From Mesodorylaimus sp. YZB2_4 (lineage: Eukaryota; Nematoda; Enoplea; Dorylaimida; Dorylaimidae): 64,000 bases of DNA. Positions 1 to 12,400 of this stretch are shown piece by piece. The notes beneath the pieces are model-generated. The model saw nothing but the letters and a program-made list of their open reading frames with translations, did not search any database and had not been told where the DNA came from. The translations under genes and the position numbers were made by a program. Position 1 is the first letter of the stretch, and every line of letters starts with the position of its first letter. The stretch is from contig JASANH010001085.1 of assembly GCA_030248295.1 (NCBI GenBank), positions 62,001 through 126,000 of the forward strand, written 5' to 3'.

Positions 1-1
1 C

Positions 2-276
2 GCTGATGATGTCGTCCAGCTGATGACGGCTGCATGATGAAACAGAAACGTGCGTATCCTGTATTTGCTTCGCAAAACCTTTCTCGAAAATTACACACAA
101 GTACAGCCCATTCACGCATTTCTGAGACAATATTTAGAACAATGATGCATAGATCGATCGATGGGCTGGGCGGTATACGCAACTCGTGCACGGAAAATGC
201 TTACGCGAAGCAGATACAGAATACGCAAGTTTCTGTTCCATCATGCAGCCGTCATCAGCAGGACAACATCGTCAGC
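2..276. mobile_element. Foldback/TIR element with ~72-bp terminal inverted repeats
   Basis: The left arm (2-73) and the reverse complement of the right arm (205-276) match along nearly their whole length with only a few mismatches. Both read GCTGAYGATG, then a shared GATGACGGCTGCATGATG core and a TGCTTCGC inner end. The centre (about 74-204) has no convincing coding sequence. The element is non-autonomous, of MITE or foldback type. The left end lies at the window edge, so a target duplication cannot be judged. Confidence 0.8.
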
Positions 277-2168
277 TAACTTCAAGCGACTCTGGCTGAT
301 CAGGTCGTTTTTGGGCAAACGTTAGCCCTCGTCTGGTATCCTTTCCCTGCCCTGGGTGAGGTGCAGTTCAGAGTCATTTCTGAGAATGATAGCTGCGTGA
401 TGCGGCCGAAACATCGATCGATCTATGTATCACTGTTCTAGCATCACAGTGCAAGTGCCCTTACATTGGCTTATGCAGCATATTTTTTTTTTGCCGCACA
501 ATGATATTCGCCAATCTAGCCACCGCAAAAATCTGGCCTTAGCTCAAAAAGACCGCCATCACATTGTTTGGAAAGGTAGGATGGTAGCATACTAAGACAA
601 TTTAGTTCAATATACCTGTTGGTGTTCCCCATCTAGGGATGCCATAAGACACATAGCACCCAATCTTGCATATCCTCTGTCACATTCACACATACGAGAT
701 TGCAAAGAAAATGGACACCAGCAATCTGGACCACTTTCAATGCACATCTCCTTCATATTGACATTTCTACGCGATACTCTCCCCATCCATCCAAGACATC
801 TCCCAAAAGTGTGCCTTTTATGGCGTCTGCTTATTACCAATTCCACTTTACAAAACGCCAATATTTCCAATGGGTGGTCGACGACGAGCAGCTGGCTTAC
901 TCTCGGGTGACTGGCTAGTGTGAATCTTATACCCCACTACGCCCGTGCCGTTTATGGCCAGGCCTCCCACCCACCACAGCCCAACACATCTCGCTGCCTG
1001 CCTACTTCGACGCTAGGTCAATAAATTATTTCGTCAAAACGAATCGTGTGTGCACCGCGTTTGGTTCCCTTCTTTCCTAGCATTCGTCCATATAAAGATC
1101 GTTGTTGCCTCTACCAAACTGCGCAAAACACTTTTCCTAGCCAGATCAAACGAGCATTTGGTGATGCGCGGTGCCAAAGGCGGATGCGAGTCATTGTAAC
1201 TGAAATGTTTCCTGTTCCGTGTCAGTCAGGCGAGAGTGAAATTCGTGCCTCGGACACGAAGAGACGAGTTTTCTACGACAGCTTGTTAGACTCACCACTG
1301 AGAAGCCATGCCATGCACCTTCGCTTCACACGAGACCTAGTAGTGCGGAAGGTAACTAAAGTCCGTGGCTTGGGCTAAATTAGCATGTTATCCAGGCAAA
1401 AATAGAAGCAGATGGTTGCCAAGGGTCTGATCGTGAGTGAGTACATGTCCGTAGGCTCGTCTTGACACCTCTCACTTGAGCAATCCTAAAGTTTTTAGGA
1501 AACGCTAAAAGAATTTCCCCTTCCATAAAAATCCTGTCAGAACCTTTTCATTGTTTAAAATTCTCTTGTGATTTGAAAACTTGGATGAAAATTTCAAGAA
1601 TTTTTAAAAAACCACTCAAAAATGTTTCTAGGGCTTCTTTTAAAGATTTCTCAGAAATAATGAAAAAACTCATTTTTGTTCACTAGCGCAATCAGAAATG
1701 TGTGTTCCGTTACATCGGCATGGTAACCCAGATTACATACCTTGTCATATTTTTCCACCAATTCGACCCGTTCTTGAAATTCTTGCACCACTTGTTCATC
1801 AACAGCGTCCTCGCCCTCGTTACCACTACTGCCACTGTCACCTGAAAAATATACATTGTATTTCAATATACAACATATTGCCAGAAAAAAAATTGCTGAT
1901 TTATAAACTGCAAGAATTTTGCGTTTTGTTGTTGAGTCAGTCGAATTCCTGCCAAAAAACGTTGTCTAAAAAAACGTCTTTAAAAAATCCCTCTGACGGG
2001 ATCTTTTCTCAGCGGGAAGGTTTCTTCAGTGCTCTTGCAGGATGTCACGTGTAAAAAATTGGGATTTTTCAAAAGGGATGCAAAGAAGCGTAAGCACAGC
2101 CTGGGATTAAAATCAGCAGACAGAGATCCATTATCGAGACGAGGAATCTGTGTCTGAGTCAAGAATTG
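277..2168. other. No gene recognised
   Basis: Both strands were read. Open frames here are short, lack recognisable domains and have no convincing splice context. 1500-1680 is A/T-rich low-complexity sequence. A short acidic minus-strand frame at 1651-1866 (Ser/Gly/Glu/Asp-rich) could be an exon but has no independent support. One exact copy of the dispersed 11-mer CTGATCGTGAG lies at 1427-1437. Confidence 0.4.
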
Positions 2169-2828
2169 CTATAGTCTCCTCTTAGGTATGGTTTCGCAGG
2201 TGGGAGAAAAACGTAGGAGTCGATCGATATTGGTCATAAATCGGTTCTTACTGGACGAATGTGATAAAATAGCAGATCGAAACGAAGCAACTCGATTTAC
2301 AACTTTACTAATGGCCAATTTAGTCTGTTGTTGCGTTTGAGAGATGGCGGCTGCTGGATTTGATCGAACTGAGGCTGCTCGTCGATGAGCGGCTGTAACT
2401 GCTTCGCCTAATCTTTCAGCGCTTTTCTCTCGTATCGATCGGCAAACACCGAAGACGCCCGATGCGATATCATCGACCAAATCTTCCACCACATTGACAG
2501 GGCCAATTTTCATGGTCGGCGACGTGCTGTCCGCTTGCGTGGATGGTGATGGCGAGACCGACAAGGATGGTGGTCCCCTAGGGGCCTCCGACATTTGCCT
2601 TTGTGTGTTTCGATGGTGTTGACGAAAGCTTCTGTATTGCAAAGCATTATTTGCCGCTGACAAGTTTGAGGTGGTCGTTAACGGCGATGGCGTACGTGGC
2701 GCACTGGCGGGGATGGTTGACGAGGATGTGGAGGCGTCGGTGGGAAACGATCCATTTACACCAATTCCACCACTCGGCACCTTCAACGATATCTGTCTAC
2801 TTATAAACGAATGCACGTCCTCCAACAT
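2169..2828 (-). CDS. Uncharacterised 219-aa Ser/Thr/Pro-rich protein, single exon
   Basis: I do not recognise this protein. The frame is open for 219 codons, and an in-frame stop (TAG) lies just upstream of the chosen ATG, so that ATG is the first available. Residues about 20-115 are Ser/Thr/Pro-rich and probably disordered. The C-terminal half (about 115-205) is basic, Ala-rich and probably helical (EDLVDDIASGVFGVCRSIRE, then AERLGEAVTAAHRRAAS), ending in KRRL. No signal peptide or membrane segment is visible. A TATAAA on the same strand at 2929-2934, about 100 bases upstream of the ATG, is a plausible core promoter and supports an independent short gene. It could instead be the last exon of a longer gene. 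Confidence 0.6.
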   Translation of the reverse strand: MLEDVHSFISRQISLKVPSGGIGVNGSFPTDASTSSSTIPASAPRTPSPLTTTSNLSAANNALQYRSFRQHHRNTQRQMSEAPRGPPSLSVSPSPSTQADSTSPTMKIGPVNVVEDLVDDIASGVFGVCRSIREKSAERLGEAVTAAHRRAASVRSNPAAAISQTQQQTKLAISKVVNRVASFRSAILSHSSSKNRFMTNIDRLLRFSPTCETIPKRRL

Positions 2829-2928
2829 TGTCCACTACGATATCGAAAATGGCGTGTTTCTAGTAAAAGTCGAACCAGAGATGCACTGCAGGTGATTCCA
2901 AGGGGAGAATTGTACGCCCCGATGGTCG

Positions 2929-2934
2929 TTTATA
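2929..2934 (-). promoter_or_regulatory. TATA box of the 2169-2828 gene
   Basis: TATAAA read on the minus strand, about 100 bases before the ATG at 2828. Position and sequence fit a TATA box; no initiator was identified. Confidence 0.4.
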
Positions 2935-3229
2935 TGCTCAGCTTAATTCCGGATCGTTTTACGCTCAATGAATAGTGCAAGTTCGATTAGGGAATAAGCC
3001 GTGTAGAATGAGCTCGCCTAGAGAAGGTGATCGAAAACGGCAGGTGCCGAGAAAGGACAACGTTCCCACGACGAGATGAGACCAGCATTTGGCACCAATG
3101 ACCATAAGGAGAATACGGGCCACTTTCAGTCTCCTTCCCGCTTGTGTGTACGCGATCACGAGCTGGGGCGAATGTGTGCCAGGGCGAGGCAAATCCGGTC
3201 ACCTCCACCTAGCTTCCTCTCGTTCTAGT

Positions 3230-3485
3230 CCGAAGGGATGGCTAGATGATTGAAGGCGAGATGTGCCAAGTGATATATTATCCTCGTCTTATTAGACGGA
3301 TGGCCACGTTGAGTATTCGTCCATGATCGTCCTCGTCGCGTTACCATACAGATTGAGATACCTAGCGTTGTCGTAGGAGCGAAGTCGGCCAGGCGTCAAT
3401 AGCGGCGGAAGCAACAGATTAGCAATAACATACCGTATAAGCGCGCCTCGATGTGCTCCTCCTCCGAGCCCTCCCAATAACTCAT
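3230..3485 (-). CDS. Candidate small two-exon gene (weak)
   Basis: On the minus strand a TATAAAG (about 3521-3527) precedes an ATG at 3485. The first exon would read MSYWEGSEEEHIEARLY and end at 3434 in a GTATGT donor. An acceptor (CGCTAG) about 70 bases later allows a second exon that stays open to a TAG near 3230. The total is about 60 residues, acidic then basic, with no recognised domain. The spacing of TATA, ATG, donor and acceptor is suggestive, but nothing at the protein level confirms it. It may be the first exon of a different, longer gene. Confidence 0.25.
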
Positions 3486-3499
3486 TTAAAAAGGTGAAC

Positions 3500-5500
3500 G
3501 CAGTCGAGGGATTCTGCTCTTTATAGCCGCGGTCGTTCTTCCTTTTTTTATCTATCCACGAATCGAAACACGACCCTGAAACCCTTTCCCTTCACTCGAC
3601 CCATCCTGCCTTCTAGCCACGGCACACAATATTACTTTTCAATCGCCTCTTCTCCACCCGAGGCGCCCATAGGTTCGTTTTATGAGAGAAAAAGACGTAA
3701 AAGGCTGCAAAAATATGCCGTGTTAAATGTACGTTACCTAGCCAACCGAAGTGATTGCTATCTAAATGGTCAGTGCTACGAGTCAATGGAGGAAGAGGCC
3801 CCTATTGTCCATACCATCGACCGTACCGACCCATTCGCTCTAATCTATTCGGTGCTAATGAGCAAAGAGTGTCCGCGGGCAATCGTTCCCACATTAGCTC
3901 CTAAGTGCACCTTGCGGGGAAAGGAGACGCAACAGATTGCGCTCCATTTTTGATTACCGTCAACCGTTCTGGCGTTGGTTAAATTAATTGACTGACAAGG
4001 ATATTAAAACATGCTGTATCCCAGTTCCCGACTCGGTTAAATTATAGGAATGGTGAGTAAAACGAAAAAACGTGGTGAATCCAAGACCTACCCGGGAAAA
4101 CTAAAAAATTTAGGTCGATATTGCTTTATTTGAGACTGTCTCTTTTTTGATAAGTACGAGCAGTTTAGGAAAATGAGATAAGGTTTCAGTATTTTAAAAT
4201 CTGAATGTGCAGCAAAATTAACGGGCTAATTAAAAGCGAAGTACAGTCTAAAATCGATTTCGGAATTTTGAAAAACGAGTGTCATATTCAGATTCAGTAC
4301 CCATGTGTTATAGAGGGTAGCCGAAATTCTGGGCCTCCAGTACCTACTCAAAAAAGTCGAAATTCTTGCATGCAAAGAGCAACCTTTGGGAACCGAAGAT
4401 TTCGACTTCTTTAAAATAATTAAGACAGCGGTCCACAAATTCGGCTATCCTGTTAAACGTGGGTGCTGATTCTGAATATCATACTCTTTCTTTTAATATT
4501 CTGACATTGATTCTGGAGTGTAATTTGTCGTTAAGGGTTACGGTATGTACCTATTTCGGCTCTCTACATTACCTAAACAACTACATTTAGACTTGTACGA
4601 GCCATTTGATAGGCCTAGTGTGTGCAAAAGCCGAAAAACTAATTTTTGTATAGGTACCTATATGAATTTATTTTTATATCAGTATTTATTCGTTACAAAC
4701 AAGTCTTACTCATTTTGGGGACTGTATTTTCGACGTCCAAAATTGGCTTGCGTAAAATATTGCTTCAAAAAATTACGATATCGTCATTCGAAAAATCAAA
4801 ACTTATCCAGAAATTTACAGATCATCATAATTAAATCGCTCATAAGGAACACATTCGTTCGAGATTTTCGTTTGCCCAAAATTTTTTTTTGTTATTTTGC
4901 ACGATATGATTAACACTTTGGCCTTCGATATTTGACCAAAAATCTGTTGAAGGGCGGCGCACAACAAATGTCACAGATCTGCGTGTCATTTGATGTTTAT
5001 AGCAAGACGGGCGGGAGTTTGAAATGTCTCAATTCACTAAGGAAGTTTCAAAGTGCCAGAAAGTGAGTGATCAGAAAAAATTAAAAAGCGAGGGAAAAGC
5101 TTGAAAGATGGACTATAAATAAGATGGAGGGTAGCAAAGTGACATGTGCGTGTTCTCTTTTGTCATTTGTGATTGTCCGCTTCGCGTAAAATATTTTTTG
5201 TAGAGGATATTTCTCCTGAAAAAATATTAATCAGGGAAAGTAAATCATTAAAACGGCTTGATTTAGATTTTACGCCGAGTGATCCTCCCACTTTTGTAAC
5301 CTTGCAGGCCGCTGCGCGTTCTCTGGACCAGCATCAGATCGTCGGAGCTCCAAGGATGCTTTGTTGTGCGTAGACCAGTCGTGAAAGTGTCTCTGCATAG
5401 CACAGAGAGCTGTGGGCAAAGTCCTGGGACTCGGTGGTGTAATGGGCTGAATAGGCTAACATTGGAGAAGATACCGCGTGCTCTCAAAAGCACTTTCGGC
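3500..5500. other. No gene recognised
   Basis: Mixed sequence, A/T-rich from about 4100 to 5250. Short open frames (for example 4545-4913 plus) have composition typical of A/T-rich noise rather than coding sequence. No tRNA or structured RNA was identified. Confidence 0.4.
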
Positions 5501-5515
5501 AGGCCACCTAGTCGT

Positions 5516-6640
5516 GGGACCCAGATACTCACGGCCAATCCGGATCCCATCCGTTCGGATCGGATATCCGACCTGATCCGATCCGAAAAATCACCATCCG
5601 AAAATTCGGATCGGATCATCCGATCTGAACCATCCGTAGGCAAACAAAGAACAATCGCGCAATTTTTCTCCACTCTTTCTATAGTTAAATAAATGAGATG
5701 AGATCAATATTCTGCATTGATGCTTCCTCTTTTGCTCATGAATAGATTTACAAGTCATCTTCTCATTATTATTTGAGACCAGAGAAAAACATGGATGACA
5801 CACAAGGGAACATCGCCAACCGTCAAGTCGAACTTCACAAAACCAAGAATGTAATGTGTAGCCAGGCGCAAAGGAAAACTTTCTGCAAAATATCAGAGAC
5901 GTCTGGCCAACTGATCAGCGATGGCTCAAGTCTTGAGAATGTTTGAATTCTTGATATGGGACCCGTCCGTCAAGAAGAACGCGCAGGGTTTTTTCCAAAC
6001 TCGCTTTTTAGGTTTTGGACTTCGATTTTGAGCTTCGAACGCTCAAGTTTCGGTTTTCTCTCTCAGAGAGAATACCCAAATACCTCAAATACCCAAAAAC
6101 TCTAGATAAATTTAAAATTACCCTGAAATTAGGCACTGATCACTGCTGACCACTCGTCCAGATGCCCCCAATATTTCTCAGAGAGCTTTCTTTTACACCT
6201 GCAAACAAATTGCAATTTTTAGGTTTGTCAAGTTCGATGCAACGGCTTGCCTTTCCAAGTTTTGCAAATGTTTGGAGTTGTACGACTGAAATATTAGTGC
6301 GGAGTGGAAATCAAGTGAAAATATCAGTTTTTTATTAAAAAAAGTTGAAGTTGTCGTTGCAGTCATGTTCATATAAGCATCATGGATCTTCTTTACATTA
6401 TCAGCTTGTAAAGTACTTAATGTTGGGCAGATCCATGATGAGCTGTGTGGCAAGCTTTGAGAGGGGCGCTGCTTGTGGCATGGCACTGTGATAATAAAAT
6501 ATACTGTGTCTTCATCATGCCGAGCAACCTTTCGAAAAAAGTTCATGCGTCATTGATTGTTGAAAAAATTTCAAGTACCTTTTTCACATGATCCGATCCG
6601 AAATTTTTCCCATCTGATCCGATCCGATGCGGTCGTGACC
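5516..6640. repeat. GATCCGA-rich interspersed repeat fragments
   Basis: Dense ATCCGATCCGA-type strings occur at about 5540-5635 and again at 6588-6632, with unrelated A/T-rich sequence between them. Similar GATCGG/GATCCG strings recur at 25.28-25.67, 29.84-29.87, 45.38-45.59 and 53.65 kb, so they belong to a dispersed family. A 30-base block at about 5802-5838 (AAGGGAACATCGCCAACCGT) recurs at 47.70 kb and inverted at 14.84-14.88 kb. Confidence 0.5.
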
Positions 6641-6674
6641 AGATACATCAGCCCGACGGGTTTCTGACTCGCCC

Positions 6675-6689
6675 GGGGGGGGGGGGGGG
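6675..6689 (+). repeat. Poly-G tract (15)
   Basis: Uninterrupted run of 15 G. It is one of at least seven long G or C homopolymers in the window and could form a G-quadruplex. Confidence 0.9.
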
Positions 6690-6699
6690 TCGAAGGCAA

Positions 6700-9370
6700 C
6701 TGATACGGAGTAAGGAAACCACGTACACTGCCTCTCCACAGGCTAAACACACCCTACAAACACCCAAACTGCATCAGACACTCCAGCTGCCTTTGTAACA
6801 GCTGCACCCATCCAGTGTTGATAAGAACTTAAAAAAGACAACGGTAGACAAGATGTGATTTAGAGATACAGTATCTATATCTCACGATGATATAAATATG
6901 AATATCCAAATCATATCTTCTGAAAAGATATGAATAAATATTTATTTTGAGGTGCAGATTTCTGAAAGCTCAATCTCAAGATTTGATAAAAATCCAAAAA
7001 TTTGAGTGCCTTGACCAAGAAAACTTTGTTACTCTTCTCAGACACGGCTGGCTTACATTGGTTGCGACTATCGATCGAATTGGTCGCATACTTGTTAGCT
7101 TCCTTCAGCTGCAGAAGCTAATAGGTAAGAAGTCGATCAACGTCGATGGCCTGGCCAAGTGTACGGCTCCTAGCTGATGCAGCTTATCAATAGCTACACA
7201 CTCGCATTGCTGATATGTTCATTGAGGTACCTGTCAGACACTGTCTTCGAGAGTTTGGTGAGGGAAGAAACGAGCTTCCCAATGGTAAACATAAATTAGT
7301 AAACTGTTGGATTTTCAAACTATCATAATCAAAAGCTTTTAGACCAGTTAATGCATCTGTTCTCACAGCGGCTATCGACTTTTGAGGATGGTTTGTTCTC
7401 CCGGCCCTCTCGTAGAGTGCGTCTCACACACATATACGATGTCATACGCACAAGCACTCGTGGATGTTAGAATCGAAAGCACGATGAACAGCATGCAGGT
7501 GCTACAGCTGACGATGAGCCAACCGCACGAGCTCTTGCAGGTCAATAGGCGTCAATAGGCGTCTTACAATTAGCGACACTGGCAGCATCAGCCGCAAATT
7601 CAGTGTGAACAAAATGTGGAATTCTCGGCTGTGGTCAGCTAGCTCTCTCAGGTAGGTGCTGTAGCTCGGTTGGGCCTGCCAATGTGAACCCGCCTTTGGC
7701 AACGCGTCAACGTGCGCTTCTACACAAAATAATCTTCTTGAAAACATTGGAAAGTTTATGCCAAGCTTAGGCAAGTGATGCTCACATCCGTGCATTTTAG
7801 ATTTTTGCATGATTTTTAAATTTATATCTCAAGTGCATATCTTAGCTCCCAAAAGATAAGATGTAGACATAGATTTCAATATATCAACACTTAAGCCATG
7901 GCACACTGGCCTCAGGCTCACCTTAGGACGTACCAGATGAGGTCGTGTGGCACCTCTTACTAGGTCCAAGAAGACCATGTGCGCTGTCTTGCACTTCTCA
8001 ATTATTGCATTAGCAGGCGAGGCGCTTACAACATCTGTGGCTCCCATTGTTTGGCACTGATGCCCTATGACGGCACATGAACACTGTGATATTTTGAATG
8101 TAGAAGAGGGCAATGGAGGCAAGAAACCCGCAGGGCGACTTCAAAATAACCGATCAAATAGAGAATGCGCGGAGTTTTGGGAAAATTGGATCCGTGTGGG
8201 CCCGTGCTCATTTTTGGTCGTCCAGAATTATGATGGATGTTTATCGCCAACGCATTTCACCTGGCTAGATCGCGAGGAAGGCGCCCGCGAAGGATGTGGG
8301 GTTCACTGGGGAGGATTCACCTCGAGCGCGGCAAAGGTCAGATCTACTCGGACAACAGCCACGCGCGCGCCACACACCAACAGCTCGTGACCGTCCCCTC
8401 ATCAATGTGCCGAAGTAGTGCATTGTGGAAATGAAAGACATCCAACAAGTCTCCTGGACGTGCAGGAATGAGAGCATAGGCGTACACTGATATCCAATTT
8501 TTCTAAAACCTCAGCGCATTTTGGGTGTCCAGCATACGATTTTGGACACACATTGCACATCCAACTGCATCCATTTGGATGGGTTATGTTGAAGTCATAG
8601 TCAGTCAGTGATACATAAAATTACATGACACGCGGCAATGATTTTATCGCGAGCGGACTCGAAAATTTTTTTGGGTTCGAGCTGAGCGGAATCGACGACA
8701 TCGAGGACTCGCCAGTATCCCGCTATCGACGTATGGTTCAATAATGACCAGTTTTCCAACTCGGATTTTTCCACGAAATTTTAAAATCTGAGCCTCAGTC
8801 AGCCCATTCTCAAAATGCTTTTCGATTAAGTTTCGATAAACTTTAATAATCGGTTAAAAATCAGCCAGGAATCTCAAGATACAACTTCACATTTGACTCA
8901 CATATATTTTATTGAATAATATGTATATGCACTGATTTTTGATCACTTTTACTTTACCCTGCCATATCCATGCTGGGACAGAATATAGACAAGCACAGGC
9001 AATGTCTAAGCCAAAATTGAATTCCCCGCTGTAAAGCGCTTGTGGCAGTCTCACATATGAAACCTGTGTGCTAGTGACAGGCTTCCTAATTTATGGCCTC
9101 GGTTTTCTTTCAAAACTTGGCCAGAATTTGCTGCCTATTCTGTTCAAAGAAGCTTTCAAGAGCGGCACGCGCACAAGCTTTGAAGTGACGAGCTTTTCAT
9201 CTACTTTATGTAATGTATATTGGTTCAGATGTGAGCAGGATATCGTGTCGACAAACCATTCATATGCAGGATTGGACCTATTCATGTTGCCCCGTAGTCT
9301 CGTAACGGCCCCTAAGTTTGCCGAATACGCGCAGCTGCGTTTGCCGACATATTCTGTCGATAATTGTCCT
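6700..9370. other. No gene recognised
   Basis: Open frames are short on both strands and carry no recognisable domain or paired splice sites. A short direct duplication of GTCAATAGGC occurs at about 7540-7562. I see no RNA gene. Confidence 0.35.
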
Positions 9371-9377
9371 AGTTTGG

Positions 9378-9385
9378 TATAAAAG
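9378..9385 (+). promoter_or_regulatory. TATA box of the astacin gene
   Basis: TATAAAAG lies about 43 bases upstream of the proposed ATG at 9428, so transcription would begin about 20 bases before the start codon. The same octamer precedes the astacin pseudogene at 14453. Confidence 0.65.
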
Positions 9386-9427
9386 ACTGAAAGTGGCCTA
9401 CAAGCCATCATCGATACGAGTAGCAGA

Positions 9428-12400
9428 ATGACTCACGAAAGCGTCCTTGCTTTATTCCTAACTGTTGGATCCAAATATTTTCTAACGGTAAGGCCATGAT
9501 TTTATATAGTTTTTCAACTACTACTGAAACTGAGCGGGCCATCTGGTTGGTGAGAATGAGTGTGAAAGGCTTGGGTCTGAAGGTATCAGTCCTGATACAC
9601 TCAGCCAGAAAACATTCTCGAAGCGATGCCAGTGCCAAAAGAGCTTGACGTAGCCAATGGTCGACGTGAGTAGCGTGCGAGCAGAGAAGAATAGAAACCC
9701 GATTGACAGAAAGAAGGAATATTGCTGAGCTTGAATAGCCCCAACGTTGCCTCCTAGATGCCAGGCCGCACAACAGAGTCTCGAGCATTGGGGAGATCGA
9801 CGCTGGGACTCACGATCGGGGCATGCCGGGTGTGCAACAGTTCGAGAAATCGGTGGGGCACTGCTGGCGTAATGCTCTGCAGGGACGCGGGGCTACGGGT
9901 CCCATGTCGTGCCATACCTCATCCATAGCCAAGCACTATGCATTCACTCGAGGGCAAAGGAACACATGGGCTGACAATCATAATTTACCTAGGCGGCATC
10001 GAACCCTCCCCCATTAGTGTGCTCCCAGCGGAGAGACAGACGTCTACCCGTGAGGTCCTATACAGGCCGTGGCCTAGCGGGTCCATGTTAAAAGGATGTG
10101 TTGGCAAACAAGCAAGTCAGATGTTGACTGGTGTGAGCGCGAGGCCCCTGCAATATACATAATGTGCATCACAGGGCGCGAGACGCTGAAGACAACATGC
10201 TGGCATTCCAGTAGAGAAAAGGCGAGTAGGTCCTCTGAGCAACTACCACGCACTAAACAGGGCGTGGTGTAGCAGACGGGGGACATGATTCAATGCATTG
10301 CAGCAGCTACAGTAACTATTTGTTTCTTAGGCGCAGTCAGCAAAAGGTCCTTTGATTAATTTGGGGCAGCAAGCTGGTTATTTTCAAGGCGATATCCAAT
10401 TGCCATCGAAGGTAAGCAGCTTGCCCTCTCACAGTCCATCTGACCATGTGCAGTATGTCATTACTGTAGAATCGCAATGCTATTTTGCGAGCGAAAAGAT
10501 GGACGGATGGCATTGTCTATTATGACTTAGGGAACCAGTGGGGTAAGTGTAATTTATCAAATCTTGCGTCAGGTCTTTAAAGGTCACAAAAATTGTGTCT
10601 TAGAAAGGGTGAAAAGTGTGAAGGACTGTGAGCTTATTACTGCTCAGGCTGGTCGTGCATCATCAGCACAACTATTCGATTGTTCTGTAGGCCTGGTGAA
10701 ATGAGCCTTGCTAATTTCAGACAAAGATCAGTTAGCCATGATCAATGAGGCTATGGAAGCCATTGAGAAAAGTACCTGCATCCGCTTCAAACCTTGGACT
10801 AATGAAGCTAATTATGTCACCATTCGTAATACACGTGGTGGGTAAGTACAACTTTTGGGTTGTTAGGAAAAAAACAAAACAAAAAATGCCCAGATTGGAA
10901 TCAAGGTAAAACTGTCGGAAAGGAAAAACTTAAGATCCGAGCGGGAGTCGCACCCGTACCCTTGACTTTGAGCCCTTCCTAGCGGAATTAATCAACCCTA
11001 GTGGTATACACATGCTACCGTACTCTGCCTCATATGCACATGACAGTATTCATCCTATTTTCATGTCTTGCCGAATCATGAGCTCAGGTCTGTGTGCTCG
11101 AGGGTGAAGGAAAACTGTGAAGTAGCACTCCTAACGCAAGTCACAGGTATAACCACAGATCTCATTGCAGCTGTTTCTCGACGGGCGCTGGTATGCAAGG
11201 CGGGGTGCAGCAAATTTCGCTACAAGATGACGAAAGCAGTTCTTGCTTTTCGCATGGCATAATTGTGCACGAATTACTGCATTGCATTGGCCTGTGGCAT
11301 GAACAATCACGCCACGATCGAGACGACCATATCACCATCCATTGGGAGAACCTCTTCAACAGTAAGTATAGCTATGATTAGTGTAATGTAAAACGTGAGT
11401 TTCTTCCATCGACGCAGCAAAAACTGTGCTCTCCCCCTTTTCTGTGAGACAGCCTCTGATAAAGCAACTAACGCGTACCAACAGCCAAACCCCAGTGGTC
11501 TCACGTTCAGCACAAGCAACACAGCCCAGGTCTCCTTCCACTCAAATTGGGCCCGGCCCCCCCCCCGCCCCCCCCCCCCCACAAAAACCCCCCCCCACGC
11601 AACTTAAGCCACAAAAAGGTCTATAAGTCATTACAGAAAACCAAAGTTAGCTGCAAAATTCAATTTTTCGTAATGGATGAAAGCGGACATATTCGCTCCT
11701 TTGCTCAAAATTTATCACAAAAGACCCAAAAAGACCCTCAAAACAAATATTCTCAAATAAATAAAAGGACTCTCTCAAACTAGAGTATGGGAGCTGACAC
11801 AGATTGATACAGTACTGCAGTGCATTGAATATGGTTTAGGGGAGATGGAAAACAGGGCTCAATGAGCGATGACTAAATGGTAAGTGGCAATTAATCGATT
11901 GGCATGGTCAGCACAAGCAAGCAGAAATATCGTGCATGACACATGACAGCAGAAGACACAGCAGGTGAGAGGACAACCAAGTTCTTGGACCTCGCCATGG
12001 CTCTTCATTCCAGTGATCCTTAAACGAGGCTCATGTAATCTCACAGCAAAGTAGCAAAAACAGCCCGCAGGCAGATTGCCTATGACTGACCCCGGCACGG
12101 CCTCAGGCTGGCCTGTTCTCCCTGTGGGAATGACCTCGATTGCATGACTTGCACCACACATTCAGGCCATGTTATACTACACTCTCCGAGCCAGGCTTCT
12201 TCACATGTTTCAGAACATTTAAACCCCGATTTTTAGGTAGCACTATTCGTTGGCAGTTTCGTAAGATACCAGAAACAGAGAGCAGCACGTACGGCATCCC
12301 GTATAATTACCTGAGCATCATGCACTACGACGCCTTCACTGCCGCCATCAACGCAGGGGTCACCATGGAACCCAAGGACAAGGCGTATTTGTACGAGATC

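Noticed and set aside
10285-10356. ATG with a hydrophobic leader (MIQCIAAATVTICFLG) directly before the astacin propeptide exon
   Set aside because: It runs out of frame into a stop. The leader exon at 9428-9487 has a TATA box, a good donor and the correct phase.
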